From: Cyclobacteriaceae bacterium
Lineage (GTDB): Bacteria; Bacteroidota; Bacteroidia; Cytophagales; Cyclobacteriaceae
DNA: 64,000 nt
Assembly: GCA_028281285.1 (NCBI GenBank)
Contig: JANQKF010000008.1
Coordinates: 124,001 to 188,000 of the forward strand
Reading direction: 5' to 3'
Shown here: one piece after another, positions 45,039-52,904 of the stretch
Position numbering within the stretch: the first letter of the stretch is position 1
Layout of the letters: each line of letters starts with the position of its first letter
Notes under the pieces: generated by a model
What the model saw: only the letters and a program-made list of their open reading frames with translations
Databases searched by the model: none
Told to the model about the DNA's origin: nothing
Translations under genes and position numbers: made by a program

Positions 45039-45662
45039 TTACTGCTGTTGAAGCTGTTTAACATACTTAACTATTTTCCATCGCTTCTCAGGACTTAGCT
45101 GAGAACCATGTGCTCCCATCCTTCTAATGCCATATGTAATTACATGGAATACATGTCCTTCTGAGAGGTCTCTCTGTGCCGGAGCGGTATATGATGGGAT
45201 TCCTAAATATACAGGAGCAACCGGACCATCGGCTTTTCCTGTTTTACCATGACAATGGTCACAGTACAATTCGTAGAGTCGTTTGCCCTCGGCAAGAATA
45301 GCCGGACTATCCGGAAGTGGGTTCGGAATCTGAGCGGCTAACTCCACATCATCCTTACCCAATCGGTAAGGCAACATTCCATTTCCGGTTCTTCTCACTG
45401 TTCCTTCCACTGGAGTTAACACATTTTGTTCATAGGGATTGTTCGGGTTGGAATTGTAAAATTCTCCTAATCCATCCTCACGGTTGCTCAACCATGAGCC
45501 GGCATCCTTGTCCTTGATTTGAGTCAATGGCTCATAAGGTACTGAGTGATACATTTGAGGAGCGAATTCCAATCCCGGATCATCTCCACCTGCCTTACAG
45601 GCACCCAATGACACCAAGGCTATGATTGCTAAAGCTGCTTTATATCTTCTTGACATGGTCAT
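45039..45662 (-). CDS. actE: Alternative complex III monoheme cytochrome c subunit ActE
   Basis: A 207-residue lipoprotein (lipobox LVSLGAC) with one class I cytochrome c domain. The single heme site is CDHCHGKTGKADGP, and the sixth-ligand Met is probably in IRRMGAHGSQ. This subunit is thought to collect electrons from the pentaheme ActA. The ATG was chosen in preference to a TTG one codon upstream. It is packed 5 nt from actD and 8 nt from actF. Confidence 0.95.
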   Translation of the reverse strand: MTMSRRYKAALAIIALVSLGACKAGGDDPGLEFAPQMYHSVPYEPLTQIKDKDAGSWLSNREDGLGEFYNSNPNNPYEQNVLTPVEGTVRRTGNGMLPYRLGKDDVELAAQIPNPLPDSPAILAEGKRLYELYCDHCHGKTGKADGPVAPVYLGIPSYTAPAQRDLSEGHVFHVITYGIRRMGAHGSQLSPEKRWKIVKYVKQLQQQ

Positions 45663-45670
45663 CAATTAGC

Positions 45671-46204
45671 TTAGTCTTCTACTTCTTTATCGTTTACTTC
45701 AACAGCTCCTGAGTCTTTCAGAATACTGTTGATTTTATCGGCTTCAACCCCTCTGTTCTTACCCAAATCAATCGCCATTACATGCTTGTCATCTGTGATT
45801 CTGAGATCAAGCATCTTAGGGTCTTTCCAAGGTTTTAGATCACTGGCAACCAGGAATGTACCTACCATACCAAAAGCGGCAAGTAATACTGTCATCTCAA
45901 AGGTCACTGGAATGAAATCAGGAAAGGCCACGTGGTTTTTACCACCAATAATCATTGGCCAATCTACCCCAAGCATCCATACCTGCATGATTACCGCGAG
46001 CGTAGTTCCTAACGCACCAAACATAAAGGCTGCTATGGGAAGACGTGATCTTTTATACCCCAATTCTTCATCAAGCCCGTGAACCGGAAATGGAGTGTAG
46101 ACTTCATCAATCTTCACACCCGCTCCTCTCACGGACTTTACTGCTTTCAACAGTACGTCCTCATCATCATAAACACCGAGAACAAAATTTCTTGAATCAC
46201 TCAT
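45671..46204 (-). CDS. actD: Alternative complex III subunit ActD (DUF3341)
   Basis: A 177-residue membrane protein with two transmembrane helices (PIAAFMFGALGTTLAVIMQVW and FEMTVLLAAFGMVGTFLVA). It matches DUF3341: an N-terminal soluble domain with FVLGVYDDEDVLLKAVKSVR and YTPFPVHGLDEELGY. ActD is a small membrane subunit of alternative complex III that embraces ActC and ActF. It is packed 4 nt after actC. Confidence 0.95.
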   Translation of the reverse strand: MSDSRNFVLGVYDDEDVLLKAVKSVRGAGVKIDEVYTPFPVHGLDEELGYKRSRLPIAAFMFGALGTTLAVIMQVWMLGVDWPMIIGGKNHVAFPDFIPVTFEMTVLLAAFGMVGTFLVASDLKPWKDPKMLDLRITDDKHVMAIDLGKNRGVEADKINSILKDSGAVEVNDKEVED

Positions 46205-46208
46205 AGTC

Positions 46209-47570
46209 TTATGCCGTTTTTTCTGATGAAGATTTCACAATACTTTTTACTTCCGCCATGTTGATCACCGGGAAGAACTTGGCGAACAACAGGAATGCGC
46301 TGAAGAACAATCCAAATGTGAACAAGTACACTCCGATATCGTAGATCGTTGGGTAGAACATCACCCATGACGATGGGAGGTAATCCCTGTGCAGTGACGT
46401 CACGATAATCACGAATCGTTCGAACCACATACCAATGTTCACTACTATAGATAGTATAAACGTTGCTGCAATACTGGTTCTGATCTTCTTGATCCAGAAC
46501 AGCTGCGGAGAAATCACATTACAAGTCATCATGGCCCAGTATGCCATCCAATAAGGACCTTGCATACGGTTAAAGAAGGCGTATTGCTCGGCAGGTACAC
46601 CTGAGTACCATGAAATAAAGAACTCCGTGATATATGCGATACCCACAATCGAACCGGTCACAATGATGATGATGTTCATCAGTTCTATATGTTCAATTGT
46701 GATGTAGTCTTCTAGTTTAAATACTTTCCTTGTCACCAACATCAGAGTCAATACCATGGCGAATCCGGAGAAGATCGCTCCTGCAACGAAGTATGGTGGG
46801 AAGATGGTGGTGTGCCAACCCGGAATAACCGAGGTAGCAAAGTCAAAGGATACGATAGTGTGTACTGAAAGTACCAGAGGAGTTGCGAGCCCTGCAAGAA
46901 TCAAGGAAACCGACTCATATCTTGACCAGGTCTTAGCAGCCCCGTCCCAGCCTAAGCTAAGCGCACCATATATCTTTCTTCTGATTCCGGTTGCTCTGTC
47001 TCGAATGGTAGCAAAATCAGGAACGAGTCCCAGATACCAGAAAACCAGGGAAACAGAGAAATAAGTTGAGATTGCAAACACGTCCCAAAGAAGAGGTGAG
47101 TTAAAGTTCACCCATAACGATCCGAATGTATTTGGAAGCGGAAGTGCCCAGTAGGCTCCCAACCATGGACGACCCATGTGAAGAATCGGGAACATCGCAG
47201 CACAAATTACTGCGAAAATGGTCATGGCCTCGGAAGCACGATTGATGGCCATTCTCCATTTCTGACGGAAAAGTAGAAGTACTGCTGAAATCAGTGTTCC
47301 TGCGTGACCAATACCAACCCACCAAACGAAGTTAGTGATATCCCAAGCCCAACCTACGGTCTTGTTCAATCCCCACATTCCAATTCCCTCCCAGAGGGTA
47401 GCGATAACCGCTAAAAGTCCGATGATGAAAACACCACCAGCCACAGTAAAGGCCATGAGCCATGACTTTGATGGCTTACCCTCTACCTGCCGGCAGACGT
47501 CTTCAGTGACATCATGAACGGTTTTGCCGCCTGTAATTAATGGGGTTCTTACGGGTGAAGTAACCTGCAT
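46209..47570 (-). CDS. actC: Alternative complex III NrfD-like subunit ActC
   Basis: A 453-residue NrfD-like membrane protein with about ten helices, the principal quinol-binding subunit of alternative complex III. Visible family features include [21 protein letters not shown] and [18 protein letters not shown], which contain conserved His and Asp residues proposed for proton transfer at the quinol site, and [20 protein letters not shown]. It follows actB by 18 nt. The product works with ActB (Fe-S electron conduit). Confidence 0.97.
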   Translation of the reverse strand: MQVTSPVRTPLITGGKTVHDVTEDVCRQVEGKPSKSWLMAFTVAGGVFIIGLLAVIATLWEGIGMWGLNKTVGWAWDITNFVWWVGIGHAGTLISAVLLLFRQKWRMAINRASEAMTIFAVICAAMFPILHMGRPWLGAYWALPLPNTFGSLWVNFNSPLLWDVFAISTYFSVSLVFWYLGLVPDFATIRDRATGIRRKIYGALSLGWDGAAKTWSRYESVSLILAGLATPLVLSVHTIVSFDFATSVIPGWHTTIFPPYFVAGAIFSGFAMVLTLMLVTRKVFKLEDYITIEHIELMNIIIIVTGSIVGIAYITEFFISWYSGVPAEQYAFFNRMQGPYWMAYWAMMTCNVISPQLFWIKKIRTSIAATFILSIVVNIGMWFERFVIIVTSLHRDYLPSSWVMFYPTIYDIGVYLFTFGLFFSAFLLFAKFFPVINMAEVKSIVKSSSEKTA

Positions 47571-47588
47571 AATTTGTCTATTTAAAAA

Positions 47589-50500
47589 TTAAGCTTCCGT
47601 TTTTTCTTTGTTTCTAATCTTGGTGAAGTACCACACGTTCGGATTCACATTGATCTCCTCCAACACATGGTAAGCTCTCTTCTCTCCTACTTTCACTTCA
47701 CCATCTTTTTCTTTCAAATGAAGTGCTTTAGAGATTTTGCTTTCAGGATCTTTCATGTCTCCGAAGATGATCGCATCTGCAGGACATGCCGAAGCACAAG
47801 CCATTTCGATTTCACCATCAACCGGTCTTCTGTCTTCTCTCTTAGCTGCCAACTTACCAGCCTGGATTCTCTGTACACACATGGTACATTTCTCCATCAC
47901 CCCTCTCGCTCTCACCGTAACATCCGGGTTCAACACCATCTTACCAAGGTCATTGTTCATTGATAAGTTCTTGTCGAACTGCGTATTATCGTGGTATTTG
48001 AACCAGTTGAATCTTCTTACTTTATAAGGACAGTTATTGGCACAATATCTTGTTCCAATACATCTGTTATAAGTCATTTGGTTGAGTCCCTCAGTACTAT
48101 GAGTAGTAGCAGCTACCGGACATACAGTCTCACATGGAGCGTTGTTACAGTGCTGACACATCATTGGCTGAAAAGTAACTTCAGGATTGTCTGCTGCAAT
48201 CTCAAGCTCTTTCTTCCCTCCTTCAGGATTGGCAGAAGAGTAGTAACGATCAATTCTGATCCAAGCCATTTCCCTTCTGTTCAATACCTCTTCCTTACCT
48301 ACTACAGGAATGTTGTTTTCAGCCTGACAAGCCACTGTACACGCTGAACAACCAGTACAAGAGTTCATGTCAATGGTCAATCCCCAGTGGTGGTTATTGT
48401 ACTCATGACCTTTCCAAAGCGATACCTCACCAGGTGCCACAAATTCTCCACCTTTATATACATGAGGATGCCATCTTCCAGCACCAGTATCATGCTTGTA
48501 TTCCTCCAGAGTAGCCTCCTGAATCACATTCTCACGCCCCATATAGGTCTGGTGAGTTTGGGTTTGAGCTATTTTGTACGACTCTTTGGTTCTTTCAACA
48601 CTAACACCGGCAAGTACTGAGTAGAAATTGGCTCCATCCAATTTGGTTACCAATGGATAAGCATTAACACCTACTTCATTACCAACTCTTCCGGCCATTG
48701 TTCTTCCATATCCCAATGCAAGACCTAGCGTTCCAACTGCTTGACCTGGTTGGATCAAAACCGGAACTGACATGGTCTCTCCTCCAACTGTCAGGTTCAC
48801 TTTTTCTGTATTTCCTTCTCTCATGGAAATACCTAGCTCATTGGCATCTGCCTGAGACATTGTGATGTAGTTATCCCAAGTCGCTTTGGTCACCGGATCT
48901 GACATCTCCTGTAACCATGGGTTGTTGCCCTGAGATCCGTCTCCAATTCCTACTGTTGAGTAGATAGCCAGTTGATACTGAGTACTTTCTGCCTTATAGT
49001 TAATTGCAATGCTACCTGCAGCAGTTGAAGCCGCGGCCGCATCGAATGATAAATTCTTAGAAGATCCTCCTACCTCAAACACACCATCATAAAGTGTCTT
49101 ATCCCAGAAAGTCTGGAAGTTTGAAGTATCAGATTGTCTATTGAAAAAATTGCTTCTCCAATTGTCCTGCAGGTAGCTGTAGTACTCTACTGAGTTTCCA
49201 GCCCATTTCAAGAAGCTCTCAGGAGTCTGACGAGTATCGAAGATTGGTCGGATCGTTGGCTGAACCAAGCTATAGTGACCTTCTTTCAACTCAACATCAT
49301 TCCATTGTTCAAGGAAATGATGGTTCGGAGCCACATACTCTACAGCAGCCGCGGTCTCAGTCATTCGATCTGAAGTAGAAACTGTCAAACCTGCTTTAGC
49401 CAATCCAGCTGCAACTGATGCACCTTCCGGAGAATCATAAATCGGATTACAGTCTACAAAGAATACCGCGCTATAATTACCAGCATTCAAATCTTTGGCA
49501 AACTGTGCCATGTCTGCATCATTTCCTTTTCTGAAATGAACGGGAGAATCAGTATTGATTGTAGTTCCGTAGTTACCCAACATCGAGTTGATTCCATTCA
49601 CCAATATCTGAATGTTAGGATCATTTGAACCAGCCACTACCAAAGATTCACCTTTGTGCGCCCAAAGCTCGTTTACCGCTTGTTGCATGTGAGTAGCATC
49701 GCTAGCCATTGCGGAAACTCCAGCCTGGCCTGCTTTAGCAGCTATTGCGTTGTACATCGAAACCACCAAAGCACCTTCATCTGTAGGCTTGATTGGGGTT
49801 CTGTAATCTGCATTGGCACCGGTCATTGAAAGATTAGACTCAAACTGGAAGTGTCGAGACATTTCTCTGTGGTGCTCATTAATTTTTCTTGTTTTACTGT
49901 ATTGCTTGGTGAATTCTATAGGAGAAATCCATGTTCCCAAGAAATCAGCCCCGATACTCACAATGGTTTTAGCCTTAGAGAAATCATAAGAAGGCACCAT
50001 GGCCGTACCAAATGATCTTCTATTACTTTCAGAGATTCCGTAGGCCGAAATCGCATCGTATGTAATGTGCTTCGTAGTCGGGTATTTAGCAATAAACTCG
50101 CTTCCTGCCTTATTAGTAGTCGGGCTTAGAATGGAATTACTGACTAGAGCAATTTGTCCACCTGCAGCAGCTATCTCTTCCAATTTCTCGATCACCTCAG
50201 CATCCAATGTATCCCAGTTGGTGGGTTGACCACCTTTCATTGGGCCTTCAAGTCTTTCCTTATCATAAAGAGAAAGAACTGAAGCTTCAACCTGAGCATT
50301 GGTACCGCCCATGGTCACGCTCGAGAACTTATTACCTTCAATCTTGATCGGACGGCCTTCCCTGGTTTTAACCACTACGCTAACCGCATCGCCACCGTTA
50401 ACATAGGTAGATGCATAATAATTAGGTATCGAAGGATCAACATCCATCGGCTTATTTAAATAAGGTATAGCCTTTCTTACCGGAGCTTCACAAGCCGCCA

Positions 50501-50681
50501 ACGAAGCAGCTGCAATACCGAAGCCCATCAGCTTTAGGAAATCTCTTCTGGAGTTACTGTTAGGATCTTGCTCGCTTACAGGCAAATATTCAGGAAACTC
50601 CTTATCTGCGTGCTTTACGTATTCAGGATCATTAGTTAACTGCTCTAATCCTTTCCAGTATGTTTTTTGATTATTACTCAT
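47589..50681 (-). CDS. actB: Alternative complex III Fe-S subunit ActB (TAT-variant-translocated molybdopterin oxidoreductase-like)
   Basis: A 1030-residue exported iron-sulfur protein. The N-terminus holds a Tat-variant signal (SRRDFLKLMGFGIAAASLAA) with a Cys at the lipobox. Residues to about 730 form a molybdopterin-oxidoreductase-like domain in which the cofactor is not expected (ActB1), and the C-terminal ActB2 part has four cysteine groups: CTGCSACTVAC, CQHCNNAPCETVC, CIGTRYCANNC and CTMCVQ with later CASAC, giving the four Fe-S clusters. It passes electrons from quinol at ActC to ActA hemes. It is 32 nt from actA. Confidence 0.97.
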   Translation of the reverse strand: MSNNQKTYWKGLEQLTNDPEYVKHADKEFPEYLPVSEQDPNSNSRRDFLKLMGFGIAAASLAACEAPVRKAIPYLNKPMDVDPSIPNYYASTYVNGGDAVSVVVKTREGRPIKIEGNKFSSVTMGGTNAQVEASVLSLYDKERLEGPMKGGQPTNWDTLDAEVIEKLEEIAAAGGQIALVSNSILSPTTNKAGSEFIAKYPTTKHITYDAISAYGISESNRRSFGTAMVPSYDFSKAKTIVSIGADFLGTWISPIEFTKQYSKTRKINEHHREMSRHFQFESNLSMTGANADYRTPIKPTDEGALVVSMYNAIAAKAGQAGVSAMASDATHMQQAVNELWAHKGESLVVAGSNDPNIQILVNGINSMLGNYGTTINTDSPVHFRKGNDADMAQFAKDLNAGNYSAVFFVDCNPIYDSPEGASVAAGLAKAGLTVSTSDRMTETAAAVEYVAPNHHFLEQWNDVELKEGHYSLVQPTIRPIFDTRQTPESFLKWAGNSVEYYSYLQDNWRSNFFNRQSDTSNFQTFWDKTLYDGVFEVGGSSKNLSFDAAAASTAAGSIAINYKAESTQYQLAIYSTVGIGDGSQGNNPWLQEMSDPVTKATWDNYITMSQADANELGISMREGNTEKVNLTVGGETMSVPVLIQPGQAVGTLGLALGYGRTMAGRVGNEVGVNAYPLVTKLDGANFYSVLAGVSVERTKESYKIAQTQTHQTYMGRENVIQEATLEEYKHDTGAGRWHPHVYKGGEFVAPGEVSLWKGHEYNNHHWGLTIDMNSCTGCSACTVACQAENNIPVVGKEEVLNRREMAWIRIDRYYSSANPEGGKKELEIAADNPEVTFQPMMCQHCNNAPCETVCPVAATTHSTEGLNQMTYNRCIGTRYCANNCPYKVRRFNWFKYHDNTQFDKNLSMNNDLGKMVLNPDVTVRARGVMEKCTMCVQRIQAGKLAAKREDRRPVDGEIEMACASACPADAIIFGDMKDPESKISKALHLKEKDGEVKVGEKRAYHVLEEINVNPNVWYFTKIRNKEKTEA

Positions 50682-50713
50682 TGTCTATAAATCAGGAATC
50701 GATTAGTTCTTTA

Positions 50714-51958
50714 TTAATAGTGGCATTTTGAACATTCCAGACCACCAATATCTTCCACCTTCATCGGTTCTTTGGTGCTCTTGTTGTGAAGCTCGACCAA
50801 CTTATCATAGTACCCGTTGTCTTTTGTATTCAAAGCGGTTGTTCTATGACAGTCGATACACCATCCCATTGTCAATGGAGAAGCTTGCTCTACAACTTCC
50901 ATTTCTTGAATTTCTCCATGACAGGTTTGACATTCAACTCCTCCCACTTTCACGTGCTGAGAGTGATTGAAATAAGCCAGATCAGGAAGGTTGTGAACTC
51001 TTACCCATTCAATTGGACGACCGCTTTCTTGTGCTGCATACAATTTCTGGATCTGAGGAGAATCAGTTTTGATACTGCTATGGCAGTTCATACAAATATT
51101 CACAGAAGGAATATTGGCAGACTTACCAATCTCAACTCCGGTATGGCAGTACTGACAGTCGATTTCGTATTGTCCAGCATGGATTTTGTGTGAAAAAGCA
51201 ATGGGTTGCTTTGGCGCATAACCTTGCTGAACACCAATAGTATAGAGACCGTCTATAACATTTTTGGAGCCAAGAGCAATTACGAGAAAAGTGACAATTC
51301 CGATAACTCCAGGATGTCTGAAGAATGCCCCTAGGTTCACTTTTTCCTCTACAATTTCTTTGTCTTCGTCAGAAAGGTCTTTCTTCTCATTGAGGTATTT
51401 AGTCAATACACCAATTATCAGAGCCAACACGATAAGTATCAACACCAACACTACAATAAGCGTGACGATGATGATAGTCATGTACTTGGCTGGAATTCCT
51501 CCTTCTGCGGCAACTGCAGTTCCGTCTCCGGTTGCAGTCACAACGTCAGCAACTGGAGGGTTATCAGTGTAATCCTTGACATAAGCCAAGATTTTCAGGA
51601 TATCCTCATCGGCTATGTCGTGGCTAAGCATCACGGTTCCGTTGTACTCGTTGAAGAGATTCACTGCGTACTCATCACCACTAGCAATTACTCTTTGAGA
51701 ATTTTGAACGAAGGCATAAATCCATGGAAGATCTTTTCGGTCATATACTCCAGCGAGTGCCGGACCTACAACCACCTTGTCAACTGCATGACAAGTGTTA
51801 CATCCCCATTCGTTGAATAGCTGCCGTCCCTCATCAATGATCGCTTGATCAGTAGGGATTTGATCTGCTTGGGCAAATAGTCCGGGCCCTGAAAAAACAA
51901 AGCAGCATACTACTGAGCACACTGCCATCACGCGGACTAAGGCTTTTTTAGATATCAT
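50714..51958 (-). CDS. actA: Alternative complex III cytochrome c subunit ActA, six CXXCH sites
   Basis: A 414-residue exported multiheme cytochrome. A signal peptide precedes a class I cytochrome c domain with its heme site CNTCH at residues 53-57, then a transmembrane segment (YMTIIIVTLIVVLVLILIVL), an acidic loop and a second helix (IGIVTFLVIALG). The C-terminal half carries five more CXXCH sites (CQYCH, CMNCH, CQTCH, CIDCH and CSKCH, the last at the very end), matching the pentaheme ActA. The total of six is one more than the pentaheme ActA described from Rhodothermus. An in-frame ATG 141 nt upstream is less likely because this start begins the signal peptide. This is the first gene of the respiratory operon. 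Confidence 0.95.
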   Translation of the reverse strand: MISKKALVRVMAVCSVVCCFVFSGPGLFAQADQIPTDQAIIDEGRQLFNEWGCNTCHAVDKVVVGPALAGVYDRKDLPWIYAFVQNSQRVIASGDEYAVNLFNEYNGTVMLSHDIADEDILKILAYVKDYTDNPPVADVVTATGDGTAVAAEGGIPAKYMTIIIVTLIVVLVLILIVLALIIGVLTKYLNEKKDLSDEDKEIVEEKVNLGAFFRHPGVIGIVTFLVIALGSKNVIDGLYTIGVQQGYAPKQPIAFSHKIHAGQYEIDCQYCHTGVEIGKSANIPSVNICMNCHSSIKTDSPQIQKLYAAQESGRPIEWVRVHNLPDLAYFNHSQHVKVGGVECQTCHGEIQEMEVVEQASPLTMGWCIDCHRTTALNTKDNGYYDKLVELHNKSTKEPMKVEDIGGLECSKCHY

Positions 51959-52124
51959 GAAATCCTTATTAAATAAATAAGACAAATAAATCGAAGAAAG
52001 TCTGTTGAAGTGAGAAGATAAGGAGTGTCTGTTGATACGTGTTCCGTACGACTTTAGGAAGTCAATTTGCTTGCGCAGAAAATAGTTCGGTTGATTCACA
52101 GACGGTCTCTTCTCAAAATCTGGA

Positions 52125-52159
52125 CAAAGGTAGTATCGGAACGAATTATAACCAACAAA
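52125..52159 (-). promoter_or_regulatory. Promoter of the act/cox respiratory operon
   Basis: On the minus strand a -33 region with TTTG and TTGG (52152-52159) is followed after about 19-20 nt by TACCTTTG (52125-52132), an exact fit to the Bacteroidota -7 consensus TAnnTTTG. The start site would be near 52118, leaving a leader of about 160 nt in front of actA. Confidence 0.65.
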
Positions 52160-52501
52160 ATCTATTGTCGATTTATGGGTGGTACACCAACCATTTTCCT
52201 TTACTAACTATTTGACAACTAGAAGCTTGTAAAAATGTTTGAAACTTAGTTTCTAATTTAGAATTATTTTAAATAAGAATAATCATGGTATCCTGAAAGT
52301 CAGGCAAATAGGACAAATGAAGCAGGCAAGTATTTCAATTCTTATGGGTTGGGGTTGGCAACAAATCGCAGAAGTCTTGAGCAATAGAAAAAGATAAGCT
52401 TAAAGGATAGCTGAAATTAATTGACCAGCTTGGCGGATTACTCGTTCCCGTAAAGCATACCGCACAAGGCCCCGCATGAATCTCCGCCTTCGAACCGAGC
52501 G

Positions 52502-52523
52502 CCTGCCTGCCGGCAAAGGCAGG
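52502..52523. repeat. Palindromic repeat with CCTGCC / GGCAGG arms
   Basis: A 6-bp inverted repeat encloses a loop with an inner TGCCGGCA palindrome. Similar CCTGCCGGCAGG units are dispersed in Cytophagales genomes, often near tRNA genes. Part of a longer block of unexplained sequence (52430-52545). Confidence 0.45.
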
Positions 52524-52543
52524 GTTCTCGTCTATCAAATTCC

Positions 52544-52573
52544 AAAAAAAAGAGCGAATTAATTCGCTCTTTT
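52544..52573 (-). terminator. Intrinsic terminator of tRNA-Cys
   Basis: A perfect 26-nt palindrome (arms AAAAGAGCGAATT / AATTCGCTCTTTT) lies 6 nt past the 3' end of tRNA-Cys and is continued by a run of eight T on the minus strand, the classical form of a factor-independent terminator. Confidence 0.9.
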
Positions 52574-52579
52574 GACTTG

Positions 52580-52650
52580 AGGCGCTGAGCGGACTCGAAC
52601 CGCTGTAAAAGGTTTTGCAGACCTCTGCCTAGCCACTCGGCCACAGCGCC
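52580..52650 (-). tRNA. tRNA-Cys (GCA)
   Basis: The minus strand folds into a complete cloverleaf: acceptor arms GGCGCTG and CAGCGCC, discriminator U as usual for Cys, D stem GCC/GGC, anticodon loop CTGCAAA giving anticodon GCA, and T arm AGCGG-TTCGAGT-CCGCT. The 3' CCA is not encoded. It is followed by a strong terminator and preceded, 9 nt upstream, by a degenerate second copy. Confidence 0.97.
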
Positions 52651-52659
52651 TTAATAAAT

Positions 52660-52753
52660 GGCTCTGTGCTTATTTTGCCGACTCTACTACTGTAAAGAGC
52701 TCTTTACATGCAGACCTTCCCGATCGCTATCGGGACCACCCGGCCACAGCGCC
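52660..52753 (-). pseudogene. Decayed second copy of tRNA-Cys
   Basis: Read on the minus strand, the 5' 13 nt GGCGCTGTGGCCG are identical to the functional tRNA-Cys 9 nt downstream. AGGTCTGCA of the anticodon arm is conserved too, and CTTTACAGTAGTAGAGTCGGC corresponds to the variable and T arms with several changes; the 3' acceptor is only roughly kept. The D-arm is replaced by the palindrome TCCCGAT-AGCG-ATCGGGA (plus-strand 52718-52735), and the anticodon loop 3' side is altered. The cloverleaf can no longer form properly, so this is most likely a dead tandem duplicate. Confidence 0.7.
52718..52735. repeat. Small palindrome inside the tRNA-Cys relic
   Basis: A 7-bp perfect inverted repeat (TCCCGAT / ATCGGGA) with a 4-nt loop sits exactly where the D arm of the relic should be. 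TCCCGATAGC..ATCGGGA palindromes occur as dispersed units in related genomes, so it may be an inserted repeat unit. Confidence 0.6.
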
Positions 52754-52850
52754 ATAACGGACGGCAAATTTATCAAATATGGCGGACGCTGCAAACATGA
52801 GTCAAAGATATTCCTGACTAAGTCAAATTTATTTGCCACCACCTTTACAT

Positions 52851-52883
52851 AAAAAAAGCACTTCCTTTTCAGAAAGTGCTTTT
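52851..52883 (-). terminator. Intrinsic terminator of rpsA
   Basis: Downstream of the rpsA stop the minus strand forms a 12-bp stem with one wobble (AAAAGCACTTTC / GGAAGTGCTTTT), a 6-nt loop and a run of T. Confidence 0.9.
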
Positions 52884-52904
52884 GAATTTATAAGTAGGCA
52901 ATTT

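Larger units (their letters stand above)
51959..52579. other. Intergenic region between actA and tRNA-Cys
   Basis: This 620-bp stretch holds the promoter of the respiratory operon near 52125-52159, a 160-nt leader, an AT-rich part without a credible gene (52160-52430), a block at 52430-52545 with palindromes such as CCTGCC..GGCAGG, and the tRNA-Cys terminator. A 26-codon plus-strand frame at 52317-52397 is open but unsupported. Confidence 0.6.

Noticed and set aside
52317..52397. 26-codon plus-strand frame with a GWGW motif
   Set aside because: Too short, with no promoter and no recognisable family; could be a relic but cannot be supported.
52335..52644. Overlapping minus-strand frames across the tRNA-Cys gene and repeat block
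   Set aside because: They read through a tRNA and its terminator, which is typical of chance frames over structured RNA.
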